Shown: positions 33,979 to 45,646 of the stretch, one piece after another | How the letters are laid out: every line of letters begins with the position of its first letter | Position numbering within the stretch: position 1 is the first letter of the stretch | NCBI RefSeq assembly: GCF_963678635.1 | Contig: NC_087069.1 | Span: 4,817,472 to 4,881,471, forward strand | From: Symsagittifera roscoffensis | Lineage: Eukaryota > Xenacoelomorpha > Acoela > Convolutidae | Length of the DNA: 64,000 nt | Reading direction: 5' to 3' | The notes under the pieces: model-generated | What the model saw: only the letters and a program-made list of their open reading frames with translations | Told to the model about the DNA's origin: nothing | The model's database searches: none | Position numbers and translations under genes: made by a program

Positions 33979-35712
33979 CTAAGGATACGCATCAATGAGT
34001 CCCCATTGTAAATGGCAACCAGCATTTTGAGAATCGTCCAAATAAGCAGGAGTCCATTCATTGGGCAAGGCGCAGTTTTCTTTGTCACTGTGAACTCCGC
34101 CACATTGCTCAGTTAAAACTCCATTATTCATGCAAAACTTCACATTTTTGAACCAAAATGGCGCTTCTTGTTCATTGACTTTCATCATCCACTGTAAATT
34201 GCAACCGCCAGTGAACGAGCTTGTAGCATCTAAGTACTCACTGGTATACGAATTGATTGGTGCGCAACTCACAAACTGCCGAATCGAATTTCCACATTGC
34301 CTATAATCCCCGGTTGTTTCGGAGCGGAAACAGATTTGAGCATTTAAGAACCACGAATCAGTAAAAGCTGGAGCAAAAACAGACCAACTCATTTGACAGG
34401 AAAGCGTGTTACTATTCGAGTAGTCATAGTAAACTTTAGTGTATTGGTTAGTAAACGCGCAGAAGGGACCAGATGATTCTTGACATTTAGTCATTGAAAC
34501 GGTGCCGTCTCGTGGTTTAAAACAAACTTGAGTTTGGTTCCACCAATCTGGCTTGTCCAGATGATAACTCACCGAATTTCCAAACTCCGTCACTTTTTCG
34601 TGATCTGGAATCAGAGCGCTTTGCAATTCAATTCCTGTTTGAATTAAGGTATATAAAGTTGTGATATCTGCAAAAGTGTACTTGATTGAAGCTCGCTCTA
34701 ACAAATCAGCCAGCTCCACAAGATAAGCCTTATCCAGATGTGCTTGAACAGCCAGCATCATTGATTTTTGTTTTTTCGAATCATTGATCATTTTGTAGAC
34801 TGGAACTATTTGTCCAGCAAAAAGCCAGGGATTATTGGCTACTGAAGATTCCCAATAAGGTATGTCTTCAGTCTGAAGCAGGGAAGTTTCGCCGCCTCTA
34901 TAAATGACATCCATAGTAGTATGGTCTGTGAATTTTTTATCAACAGCGCTAACGGACCCACTATATCCGGCTTTAGCCTTCAGAAAGCCCAGAAACGAAG
35001 CTTTGGCTTGATATTTCATATTTTGGACAGTGCTTGTCGAGTAATAATTGCTGGTTGTTTTGTAATAAATACTAATATAACCACCAAACTCGCCTTTGAA
35101 CAAAAAATGAGTCCCAAAATAGCCAATGAAACTGAAATAGGCTTCTGGAGATGCTTCAAAATCTTCGGGCAGTAAGTCGACTACATGTTTAGCTGCAGTT
35201 GACAGTCCCAAAACTTCAGCCGGAGCAAAAGCCGCCTGGCAAGTTGAAACGAAAGACGTCACTTCTGTGATCTGTAACGACTCTTCTAGTAAAACTTTTA
35301 ACATTGTTCTGAAAGTGTAACTGGCAGAAAAACTCCCAAGCATCTTGACTTTGACACCCAACCCTGCTCGAGATGAGAAGCGAGCTTTGATGTCCAGTCG
35401 GCTTTGGTACAAATAAGTCTCCGTATTTAGCCAACTTCCAGGGATACTTGCAATTCCTAAAATTTGGTCTGGCATTTGGAATGTTTCGTTGTTGTACGGA
35501 TTTCTCCACACTTTTCCTTCATTGCATGTGTATTGAATTACGCGTCCAGCGAAACCATCTGGCTCTGCGAAGTCCAGAGGTTCCAAGTCCAGTCGGGATA
35601 TATCGACGCCGAAAGCCATTCGATTGATGCCAGTCGGAATATTCGTGCACTCCTCTGTTATAACATCATCAGGTCCAATTAACAAAAAAATTACAAGATT
35701 GAACCAAATCAT
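33979..35712 (-). CDS. Secreted MACPF/perforin-like protein with three C-terminal Cys modules
   Basis: An intact intronless frame of 577 codons starting at ATG 35,712. A hydrophobic N-terminus (MIWFNLVIFLLIG) looks like a signal peptide. Residues about 20-370 fit a membrane attack complex/perforin domain: the signature YFGTHFLFKGEFGG at about 196-209, amphipathic segments on both sides that could form transmembrane hairpins, and a conserved-looking GVDISRLDLEPL start. From about residue 385 three consecutive modules of about 60 residues repeat the pattern W(F/W)-x-VCF ... C ... C(A) ... Y-x-D ... C-x-(L/M)-QW. These may form a disulphide-bonded targeting domain. MACPF proteins oligomerise into pores in immunity, development or venom; which applies here cannot be said. 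The gene lies between a dead LINE and MITEs, with no related neighbour. Intronless structure next to a heavily split gene could mean retroposition or transfer; not established. Confidence 0.85.
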   Translation of the reverse strand: MIWFNLVIFLLIGPDDVITEECTNIPTGINRMAFGVDISRLDLEPLDFAEPDGFAGRVIQYTCNEGKVWRNPYNNETFQMPDQILGIASIPGSWLNTETYLYQSRLDIKARFSSRAGLGVKVKMLGSFSASYTFRTMLKVLLEESLQITEVTSFVSTCQAAFAPAEVLGLSTAAKHVVDLLPEDFEASPEAYFSFIGYFGTHFLFKGEFGGYISIYYKTTSNYYSTSTVQNMKYQAKASFLGFLKAKAGYSGSVSAVDKKFTDHTTMDVIYRGGETSLLQTEDIPYWESSVANNPWLFAGQIVPVYKMINDSKKQKSMMLAVQAHLDKAYLVELADLLERASIKYTFADITTLYTLIQTGIELQSALIPDHEKVTEFGNSVSYHLDKPDWWNQTQVCFKPRDGTVSMTKCQESSGPFCAFTNQYTKVYYDYSNSNTLSCQMSWSVFAPAFTDSWFLNAQICFRSETTGDYRQCGNSIRQFVSCAPINSYTSEYLDATSSFTGGCNLQWMMKVNEQEAPFWFKNVKFCMNNGVLTEQCGGVHSDKENCALPNEWTPAYLDDSQNAGCHLQWGLIDAYP

Positions 35713-36068
35713 TTTGCTTGAATTGTTCCGCTAGGAGAATTATTTTTTTAGAGATTTTGTTTTTTGAATTAATTAAAATTAGTTGTAATTGAGGCGTTCT
35801 TGTTAAAAAAAAGTAACGTTTGTTTTTGAATTCATAAACAATAGGCAATCGTGAAACCCTTTCTGAGCATTTTCACTAGGTCTTGATGAACACTGAAATC
35901 TTATCGTTTCCTTTGTTTCTAGTTTTTGGTCTCATATTGATTGAAATTCAAAGAATCAAAGTGTTTGTAACATGTTGAAGACTTATTTGCCGAAAAAACT
36001 CAGATAAGTGGGAGGATCCAGGACAGTTGTTTTTTATTTATATTTTTGTTGATAGTGTTATTGTTATT

Positions 36069-36603
36069 CAGTGGCGCGCGGAAAGTTTTTCGTTTTTTTT
36101 TTGGGGGGGTTTCGAAAAATTGACGACCTTCTTTTTTTGGTGAGCCAAATTGATTTGATTCGAAGATCCTTAAAACATATCAAGCAATATTTGCTTGAAT
36201 TTCTACTTAAACGTTTAAAAAATGTTTATCATACAGTTTCCATATATGAAAAATGTTTATCCTAGAGTTTTCTTACAATTTTCCGAATCTATAAAACTGT
36301 AGGAAACTGTAGGATAAGCATTTTTTCATATATGAAAATTGTTGGATAAGCATTTTTGGTCAACCCGGGAGGTTAAAAACGATGAAACAGGTCAAAAAAT
36401 TGCCTTTTTTGTCGGTGCTAGACCTAAAGATTAGTATAGGTGGCGCCAAAGGCGCCTTTTGGAAAGATTAAGGTTTAGTTAGCATGAAATTGCTCCCGTA
36501 AATTAATACAAACGGGCGGTTCTTTGGAAAAACTGGGCAACCAGATGTGAGGTGCGAGGGTGGATGCCATCGCCTCTCGATTCCTGCCGTCGGTACGCTA
36601 CTG
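36069..36603. mobile_element. hAT-type MITE with CAGTGGCG ends
   Basis: Left end CAGTGGCGCGCGGAAAG, right end GGTACGCTACTG, reverse complement CAGTAGCGTACC. Flanks TTGTTATT and TTATTACT match at six of eight positions. The interior shares 'gacgacctt', 'gccaaattga' and 'ggcgcctttggcgcc'-like words with the element at 36,688, so the two are related. A local inverted repeat at 36,239-36,264 / 36,310-36,337 (around CATATATGAAAAATG) forms a hairpin. Confidence 0.6.
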
Positions 36604-36687
36604 TTATTACTTATGATTTTGCGAATCATATGAACAATGATACAATTGATGGCAGCGCTTTTATTTTATTTTGGATGCAATAATTCA

Positions 36688-37113
36688 GGGGCGGATTTAG
36701 GGGGGGGGGGGGGCGGACGCCCCCCCCCCTCAGGGATTCGACCCCCTGCCGACCCAAAGGGTCCCCCCTTTGATACTTTTTCAGAAATCCATTTTTGCCC
36801 GACCGACCCTAAAATTTTTCTAAAGGCGCCTTTGGCGCCAATATATAGTAACTTTGAGGGGGAGCGCGCGCCAAAAAAAACGCGATTTTTTTTGTCAAAA
36901 TTTTTCAAAAAGTGCCCAAAAACGGCTTTTTTGACTGTTTTTTCAAAAATTTGCCTGCGGCGCAGAAAATTTTGCCAAAATAGGGGCAAAACACTGCTTT
37001 GGGAGAGCTCGAAAAATCAATTTGGTCGATCTAAAAAAAAAAAGGTCGTCAAAATTTTCGAATTTTTTTGAAAATCCGCCCCCCCCCTCGAGAAAATCCT
37101 AGATCCGCCCCTG
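36688..37113. mobile_element. hAT-type MITE with CAGGGGCGGAT ends, copy 2
   Basis: A 426-bp element with terminal inverted repeats CAGGGGCGGATTTAGG and CCTAGATCCGCCCCTG. It is flanked by a perfect 8-bp duplication, CAATAATT, at 36,680-36,687 and 37,114-37,121. A 144-codon frame runs through it but is only repeat sequence. It is in the opposite orientation to the copy at 2593. Ends of this type are widespread among hAT-derived MITEs of animals. Confidence 0.88.
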
Positions 37114-38214
37114 CAATAATTGTATTTCATAAATTTTTGTAAAAAAAGGTTTTCTACCAAAAAAAAAACATTTCAATCTAATTGTATTTCATCAATTTTT
37201 GTAAAAAAAAAAAGGTTTAGTACCAAAAAAAATTCAATCTAAAGCAAAAAATTAGGTGTTCCCATACCGGGTAGTTGTTTTTGGAATCCTCATCAAAACT
37301 AGAAAGGTTTACTGTGGTGCCACATTTGTATTTGTACGTAGAGCTACTTTCTACATAGTTACTTCCCGTGAAAGGTCGCAACAGTAAAAATGACAGATAC
37401 TGCTTACTAGTAAGAACCCAAATATAAATTTAAAAACCCTAATATAAATTTCTATTTTGTATTGGTTAATCAGTACGAGACCATAATGTGCCTTTTGCGA
37501 TTTCTAAGTGGTTTCCGCAGCTGACCGAAAGTCGCCTTTTTGTGTAATCCGCAACAGGGTTATCTTGATTTGATTATTTTTTAAGTGTAGAATTCAGAGA
37601 CAAATGGCTAAAACGTTGTATTGCTGTAACTCGATCAACAAGCAGTACAGTTGCGGCTTTTTCGTAACCCGCTAATCTAAGTGGACTTCGCACACTAAGC
37701 AGAATCTGCAAATTTCAAGAGCAATCAGCAATTTGCGGAATCCTTTACAATAAAGTTAGGTGTATAAATGGCTCATGACTTTTGAATTTGAGTCAAAGAA
37801 GCCGTTCTAGCCTCGCAAAAGTTGCCAAAAGACTTGTGATTCAATTCGAGACCTTTAGTATCAATTGCTGTTCCAGCAGTACATTTCAATCAGTTCAATC
37901 TCGATTGAGACCAAAGAAGCAACTATGCCAAACAGGAATAACTTCAGATTAGAAGGCGATCTGAGAAAAAACTTGGGAAAAATTTTATGTTTTCGACATA
38001 TTTGTTAACAAATTTCACTTCATTCAATTTTTATTCTCTGTTTTGAATCAGTGGAAGAAAATAAGATTGTGTCAGATTATGAGATTGCTTAAATTACTTT
38101 TGAAACGTATTTAGAGCCGATAACTTAGATACTAAGTAGAAATAACGAACGAGGTGTCATCTCCACTGACTAGAAGGTACTTGAGCGTATGATAGTTGAT
38201 CTCAAATAGAGGCA
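37114..38214. other. Intergenic, nothing recognised
   Basis: AT-rich sequence with A-rich short repeats near 37,130-37,240. I see no gene, RNA or element boundary in it. Confidence 0.5.
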
Positions 38215-39460
38215 GTACAGCAGTGCCGAAGTACATCAGTGCCGAAAATATAATTTCATTCAACTGTGCCGAAAGTTAATTGGAATAATGTTTTTACCGA
38301 TCCCAAATGATGGCATCCTTCATGATAGAGGGACCGAATGTTGGAAATTTAGTTTCAGTTTTTCCAGACAATCAGAATTAAATAATCAAAAATCTCAAGA
38401 AATCTCAAAGTAAGCAAATAAATTCGGGCCATTAAACTTATTAATGACCGTTTAACAAATAAGCAGATTGCAGATACATGGGTTTTCAAGTATTGCCAGA
38501 TTACAGAAACCTTGAAAAAAAACATTAATCACAAGACCGATATAAGAAAATTTGAAAACAAAAAAATCAATTTCTAAAATCTGCACGAACTGTGTATGGT
38601 TTGTTCAATTGTCTGCTAGTTCTTACCTCGGCTCATTGCAGAACCCATTCAACGAATAAAAAATCTCTATGGATTCTGATTGGTTGTAAGGTTTTCCATC
38701 TTTCGGTCCCTCCATCATGAGAATAGGACCAATCCCAAATCACGGACAAGTAGTTAGTATCAACTGGACGGAAGTTGAAGAAACAAAACTGACCTTTTTA
38801 ACGGTGCTTAGCAAATTAGACGATCAGACAGTAACTGAATTTTGACAATAACTTGCGTGCAATTTTTGTGAAAATTTGTTTACAGACATAAATTAACCTT
38901 TAGCTGAGCGAACACTGGTTGTCAAACCACAAATCTGGTAGCTAATATAACAGTTATAAAATTTCAGCACTTCAAAAAATGTGCTATACCTTTTTGATAC
39001 AATGATTTTATTTATTTTACAAAAAACATTTTGATCAGTACTTTGATAATAAACTCTTTGAGTTTGTGTAACCCTTTTCTAAACAAAAGCCTATTCTGGC
39101 CCTGCTTTTTTAGTCTAACTTTGCGAAAAATGCTCAAAAAGTTATCGTCTAAATTCAATTATTTTACGGTCCTTTAATATGCTCTTCGTCTCAATTTCTA
39201 GGCCCCTTTTTAACTAATACCGCCTATTAAACAAACAAAAATTCCCCCAAGCGCGGCGTCATCAGTTTTTACGACCAAATAACCAATCACCAATTTGTCA
39301 AATTTTGTTCTCGTTTTCGCTCTCGAACAAAAAGTAATCACGCAACTGTTAAGACAATTCACAAAGAAAACTCAACAGTTTAAAATAACATCAATTTTTG
39401 GCACTGTTGATCACATTTTCAGTTTCGGCATTGTTGTACTTTGGCACTGTTGAACGCCCC
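38210..39460. mobile_element. Foldback element with CAGTGCCGAAGTAC ends and a nested second foldback
   Basis: The left end has GCAGTGCCGAAGTACATCAG and TGCCGAAAATATAATTTC. The reverse complement of the right end (39,405-39,455) has AACAGTGCCAAAGTACAACA and TGCCGAAACTGAAAATG. Inside, 38,322-38,722 is another inverted pair (CATGATAGAGGGACCGAA against TTCGGTCCCTCCATCATG), so one element sits in the other. The outer right end is followed by a C run (39,457-39,470). No coding potential. Confidence 0.6.
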
Positions 39461-39617
39461 CCCCCCCCCCTCAAATGATATATTAGTTTATTATCGTCTT
39501 TCGGTTTTGTTTTGAAAGTTGATAATTAAAAAGAGTAATTAGTTTTGCAGAGCTTCTCAGGCTATCTTCCAAATGTCTCACAGACCCATGTTTCGAGGGA
39601 AGCTGCTAGAAACAACC

Positions 39618-39684
39618 GATCTACTTAACAATCTCCACCTCCCCTTTCAATAAAGGGAGAGAGAGAGAGATTGTTAAGTAGATT
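39618..39684. repeat. Long hairpin around a (GA)n tract
   Basis: GATCTACTTAACAATCTCC is followed by a short pyrimidine run, CAAT, a GA-rich run and GAGATTGTTAAGTAGATT. The two arms pair over about 30 bases. A third piece (GATTGTTAAGTAAATCC) occurs at about 39,812-39,828. It could be the end pair of a small element. Confidence 0.6.
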
Positions 39685-39829
39685 ACTTGAAGCTGATTTT
39701 TGACCAATCAGAATGCAGCAAAATTCGAATTTTCATACAACCCTCATACAGTGCGAATTTACTGTTTTTATTTACAGGGACGGAGGTTCTTTAGTAGATA
39801 CAATAGGGGGGATTGTTAAGTAAATCCGA

Positions 39830-41440
39830 AACAACTTCTCTCAGACTTGAAACGGCGATTATTGTACTTTTTAAAATTCACCAGTTTCGAATAAGTGTAG
39901 AAAAAAAACTATTTATAGTTATAATTTAGCAGACCATCCAAATTGAGACCAAACAATTCTTGAGTTCACAACCCAATATTTAATAGAAGTCCCACTACCA
40001 CTGAGTTTCTGCCTTGCAATGCCCAGTCTGTCTCGAGTTTTGGGGGTGGCTTCGATGGCGGACGGTTTTACAATCAGGAGGTGTTGGGAAACGTTTTTTG
40101 AGTCAAAACTAAAACGATGTGCCTGTAGTTCGCTATTTGTATCAAGACAAATTATTCTACTCCACTATGCCAACCCACTAAGTACAAGTCAGAACATTAA
40201 GTTCAGGTGAACATGAATAATCTTTAGTGAGAACATGAAAACTTTATATTTTCAGCTAACTCCTCCTGTGCTGTTTTTTTTTTTTCATTTTTTGTTCTGA
40301 CCATTTGAAAAATGCTGAAGACTTTGTATGAACAATTCAGCTAAGATCTCTGAACAGTATTCCATACTAGACGTGGTCAAATTTTGTCGAAAACCTTCTC
40401 AATAAATTTCATCTACTGCACAATAACGCATATACACCACTGCATGTGTTAATGTGGCTGCGGATGATGTGCATAAAAATGTACGATGCTTCAAATAATT
40501 TAACAGATTTTTTAAAGTGTCAAGCTCGTGCTCTTTTTTTTTGCTGACGTCATATTTTGCACACAGTCATGTTTTTTCTCAATAACAGAATCGCAGGGTC
40601 GGTGGCTCCTAAAATGTTCCGAACGTATGCTGATCAAAATTTCACCAAATCCCTTGGGCATAGGGAAACTAGTTGCGTCAAATCGCAATTCCTCAGGCGC
40701 TGCTTTAACTGCATGAAGAAGCAAATCACGAATCATGAGATTTGCTGTACTGTTGATTACCCTGAAAACGGAATCAACGAGTTCTGAAGCCTGATTTCCA
40801 GTTGACCACGTGCATGTATGTCTTTTATTTGAGTGGTGAATTTCAGCGGTAATTTTATTAGATTCAAAGTGTCACGTGGGACTGCTGCGTGGGAGTTTTT
40901 TGTAAAACATTAAGCTTGTTCTAATTGGGGATAACCGTTTGTATTTTGGAAGGTTGCTTGAGGGCTGGATAAATTTCCGGCGAGTGTAAGCAATTTTTTA
41001 ACGAATAGTTGTTTGTTTGATTTTTTCACCTCTCACTTATTGTTTGACTGTAACTGTTTTCGTAAACAACGTAAAATTTCAGTTAGTACTTCTCTGGTTG
41101 AGCAGTTTGTTGTTTCGCTGATTTTCACCCCTCCCTAATTTGAGATGTCTGTTTTACTCACCTCACGGTTCACCTGCCTCTTTAATAGTGTTCAGCGACT
41201 CGTCTGGTATGTCGAAGCCTTTCAGCAGTCCTGAAAAAATCTATGTTTGCTGAAAATGAAATTTTCAAATTAATTATCAAGCTGGTGCAAGAGTCTGATT
41301 GACAGAACTTCCAAATCGCAAATCAATACTCTCTGAGCTTTTTTTCGTTCTATTACATTCTTTGCCTTGTCATTCAAAAATAATCAAACAATTTCAATGC
41401 ATTAGAATAAAAATCTAAATTTACTAGGTTCCACCTCTTA
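39830..41440. other. Repeat-derived sequence, no gene recognised
   Basis: A family C scrap lies at about 40,285-40,340. The stretch 40,690-40,790 (GCATGAAGAAGCAAATCACG and downstream) resembles 45,870-45,930 and 49,205-49,270, so the array described next has relatives here. Open frames of 62-76 codons show no domain. Confidence 0.4.
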
Positions 41441-41446
41441 TTGTTT

Positions 41447-44400
41447 CTCGAGTGACTATCAAATGAGCATGGGAGTAGCGCGGAAGGTCAGAGATGCAAA
41501 CCAATAATACAAACAGAGTTTCAAGCCACAGAAACACAGCAAGTCGGAGTGTCAGTTTGAAAAGATAGACCACAGCAGAATAAATCAGTCCTCGGTCTTG
41601 TTACGATAAGTCGATTTCTGTGACAACCGTCATATCACAATTCAGTATGAAGAAGCAGCTCAAAAAATGTGAGCTCAAATCACTGAGCAGTAAAAAAAAC
41701 AATCGAATCTGCCTTCAAAATGAAAAAAAATCAAACCAGTCAAGTTTACAAAGACAGTTATCAAAAATCAAAGTAGAGGATTTGTACAGTAGAGAGGTGT
41801 CTTAGGAGAAAACGCTAAAAAAATTGGCAAAAGCAAAATAGTTTTGGCAAAAAACAGCTGACTTTTCAACCAGGCGCACCCCCGCAAAATCAACGGGGTA
41901 ACGAGAACATCAATACGCAGTCATGCAACAGTATGAGCAATTTCAGACAAAGAATCAAAATCAACTTTCAGCAAAAATGCAGCAGTTTCTAACCGCAACC
42001 ACAACAGTATTTAAAAAACCTGATATAAGTTGATAATCAACCTCCTAACTGACTTTCAGTACGAATGATTCGATCACCAGCAAAATTTTGCGAAGTTTAT
42101 GATTTCATCCACACAGCAAGCCAATGCTGGTGGATACAGTGAGGGCAAGGATAGGGTCAGTCGTTTACTTTTCAAAATGAGCTAAAACAGTAACATTTTC
42201 ACCGAGCCAGCCTCACAAATTATCAAAATCACCTAACTCATTAACTAAACAAACAGATCAAACAGATGAGATAATCAAATTTACGCAACTCTTTCTGCAG
42301 AAGGAACAGTATTGACGTATACTAAGTCAAACACTCAACCAACAAGCTCTGATTGATACAAGTGCATTGGCATATCACCTTTCAAATTGAAATTTCAACA
42401 ATTTGAGAGACAAAGAGTTTCTATTTCACCCTCTTCAAGTAAAAGAATCAAAAATAAAGATATTAGGAATGGGAGGACGACAACTTTATTTGAAATAATT
42501 ATTAGATTGGCAGAACACAAATTGTAAAATCTTTTCTTTTTCTATAACAAGCCATCTGTGTTATGCTCGGAAATCCTTTCTAAAAAACACAATATCCATA
42601 CCTGTCCTGTTCACAGCATAACTTATTACATTCCTACCTGGTTATAACGTTGCAAGTCAACAAAATCAAATCTGCAAATGAGGCGAGACAATTCAATCGA
42701 CTTAACATTCTTCCATTGATTCTAACGAAAAGTCAAAATGTAGCTCCTTATAAAATAATCTTTGTACCTCACCAGTTACGGGAAACAGGTCAAAATATGA
42801 ATAAAACTACTGGAATACTAATAAACTTTCGAGAATTCAAAAAAATTGCGAACTCGCATTCACTTCCTCAACCAGCGAAGTTTTCTGGAATCGTTATGTG
42901 CTACTGGTTGAAGACTATGCAAGTTTGGCAGCAAAGGTGAAAAGAAAACCTATGCACCCTTGTCCTTTGCTTCAAGACTCTTCAACACAGCGCAAATGAA
43001 ATTGTCTAACTACTATATAGATTTTTAGTGTAGTATTTTTCTCCTTGTCCTCTCTCTCACTTAGTCTGAGATCATATAAAAATATTAATGAAAAAACTTG
43101 CCATTAGGAATCGATTTACATTAAAATAAATGAACGTAACTCAAAGTGACTTCAATTAATTCTGAACATTTTAAGACCAGCTTGAAAAAAATTTACTTTA
43201 TGTGCTCTTTTTCTATGGTATCTAGCAAAAAAATCGCCCCTACCCGCATCTTAAACATCAACTGTTATCACTAAACACATCAGCGTTTTTCACAAAAGTT
43301 TCCGTTTTGGAAAATGTATTAGTTTTTGCTATTTCAAGTGTTTTTAGTTGCTTAAACTTCGAATTTTGCTGCATTCTGAATGTCTGTAAAATCTATTAAT
43401 TATGTCCATATATTATGTCCATTTTGCCCATTTTTCAAAGTTGAAGGGGATCGTCAAGAAATAATGAAAAGATTAGAATTGAGTTTGTTCTGGATGTTTA
43501 TATTTTTCAGGTTAATTAAGGGTTAATCAATCGATTGTATCATTAGATTGTCGAAACATTTTGTGTCATCTAAAAAAAATCCAGAGCTAAAATTTAAAGC
43601 GCTATATCACCCGATTAGTTTTATCTAAATCATTTGGCTAAATTTAATAAATAACCAAATGACGTAAGCTTTTTTCTTTTATCAGCACGTAGCAAAAACG
43701 GCAAGATAATCCAAATCAGAAGTCTTGTTGAAATTGAGTTGAAGCGCACAAACAATCCAATTCTACAATTTTTTATGTAAATTGAATCGAACCTATAATT
43801 TTCTGTACTTACTTTGAGCTTGCAGGAAGATTTTTTGAGAATAGTAATTGAGCTGATTAATTGTTTATCATTTTTATCGTTATCTGAGTCAAATGCAATT
43901 TTTCCGAGCCAAAACAAACTTAACTTTGATTTGGAGTTTCCTGGAATGGATAATTGAGAAACAAAGTAACAAGACAGCGAAAAAATTAAATGCACACTCT
44001 ATCGTGCTGATTCGAGGTGAAACGCGTTCACCAAAACGGACGACACATAAATTGACGAAGCTTTGAAAACTCAAATGTGAAAGTTCGGGTTTTACCATAC
44101 TTGATTCCGAGAGCTATTTTTTTCAAGACGTTGCCGAAATGATAATTCCACAATTTTTTGTCAGAGCTGCATGCCCAAGCATTACAGCAAATGAACATCC
44201 GGTTCTTGCTAACTTTTTTTGAAACCTGATTTTTAGTCACGAAACCTGACTTTGAAAATTTAACAAAAAATAGAAAACGATACAGGATATGTGAAGATTC
44301 AAGCACAAACTGAACAAAGTCCAAATCATGATTACGAAGACGGTCACAAAAAGAAGTATGTCAAGCAATTTACAATACAAGCAAGTATGTCAAGCAAAGA

Positions 44401-45646
44401 AGTATGACTTCACAATTGCCTGCCGACTTCACAATTGTCCAACTGATGGACGTGGACGTACAGAAAAGACCAGAACGTCAGAATAAATCAAAACAACTTT
44501 TTTGGCCTTCCAAAATCAAAATATTCAACGCGAAGCTGAAACACTTACAGTCATTCGTTATTTTTGAACAATCACTTCAAGTTCCTTATGTTTTATTGAG
44601 TTTGAAAAGCGAGAAATAATGGTCAGATTGTCATAATTTGTTCCCATTTGGAACAACAATCCATAACGCACCATACTCTTCGTCAATCGGATATTTTCCA
44701 AGTCCAAGTATCCATGAACAAGAACCGTAAAAAAACTTCTTTTCTTTGTTTTCGACAAAAAGCAGTAGAAGCATTAACGGCAGAATGTGACTTCGCTAAA
44801 ACAGTGCACATTGCGATGCTGGCAAAAATTCAAAGTATTAAAAAACAGTCTATTTTCCTTGTACCAAAAATACAGAAGCTACCCTGATTAGAAGACATTA
44901 GCACAGATACTCAGGGTTCAATCATTCTCTCTTTTACTGAGTCCCCTCTAGAGCCGTGTGTACACCAAATAGTCCTAGCACCGTTGATCTACAGCATAAA
45001 TCAGATCATGAAGCAACAATCGACCCCACAAATTTGTAACAGATCCATTGCCAAGAAAATGTCACAGAGAACCGGACTGTTTTACATTTACTTACCAAAG
45101 CTTCTTGATGATATCCAAACTGAAAACAGTGAACAGATACTTTTCCAGAAGTCACTGCGAGAATGCGACTCTAAGTAACTCTCGGAGAAACAGAAAATTT
45201 CCGGTGACAGCACCATTTATTGCTCCAGTAACAGTACCTGCACCAGTACCAGCTGTTCTCGCGCCATCTTACAGTATCGTCAACCGACCATCGGCCGGAC
45301 CCAAATATAGAGACACTAACTCTTTCTGAACCACGATAGAGCGAAAGCCTTACTCACCATTAGACAACTGATTGGCCAGAGGAAGAAGCAGTAGAGATTA
45401 ATGATGGCTATAGACACAATTTGGATAAACTCAGCAAAAAAGAACCGCTGCAAATTAAACGAAAAGCAGCTGCTGAAGCCATAGATCAAAGTCACGGCCA
45501 AATAACAGAAGCACAGACGATATTCGCTTTCACCCCTAATCACGAGGTGAAAAAAATCGCAAAAATATAACCCTTGGGCTATAGATGGACAACAAATATG
45601 ATCGTATTTTTGTCATCAGAACAATGCTCTCACTTTCCTAAATTTC
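41447..45646 (+). repeat. Degenerate LTR-retrotransposon-like unit, copy 1
   Basis: First and longest of three head-to-tail copies. It opens with GAGCATGGGAGTAGCGC, CAGAAACACAGCAAG and CAGCAGAATAAAT, an LTR-like stretch with a polyadenylation-like AATAAA. Broken + strand coding traces follow: a Gln-rich gag-like stretch (41,640-42,000), LIDTSALAYHL at 42,352 with KILGMGGRQLYL after it (aspartic-protease-like), and INFREFKKIANSHSLPQPA at about 42,820, like the 'DYR..N..T..D.YPLP' motif of Ty3/Gypsy reverse transcriptases. Many stops. From 43,210 on is a non-coding block shared with copy 2. The Ty3/Gypsy assignment is tentative. Confidence 0.5.

Noticed and set aside
36637-37071. 144-codon frame with a Gly/Pro-rich start
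   Set aside because: It lies within the hAT-type MITE at 36,688-37,113; the Gly and Pro runs are translated G and C runs and the same sequence occurs in an intron at 2593-2990.
43630-44324. Several 70-120 codon minus-strand frames
   Set aside because: They lie in the non-coding block shared by array copies 1 and 2 and are not conserved as open frames between the copies.
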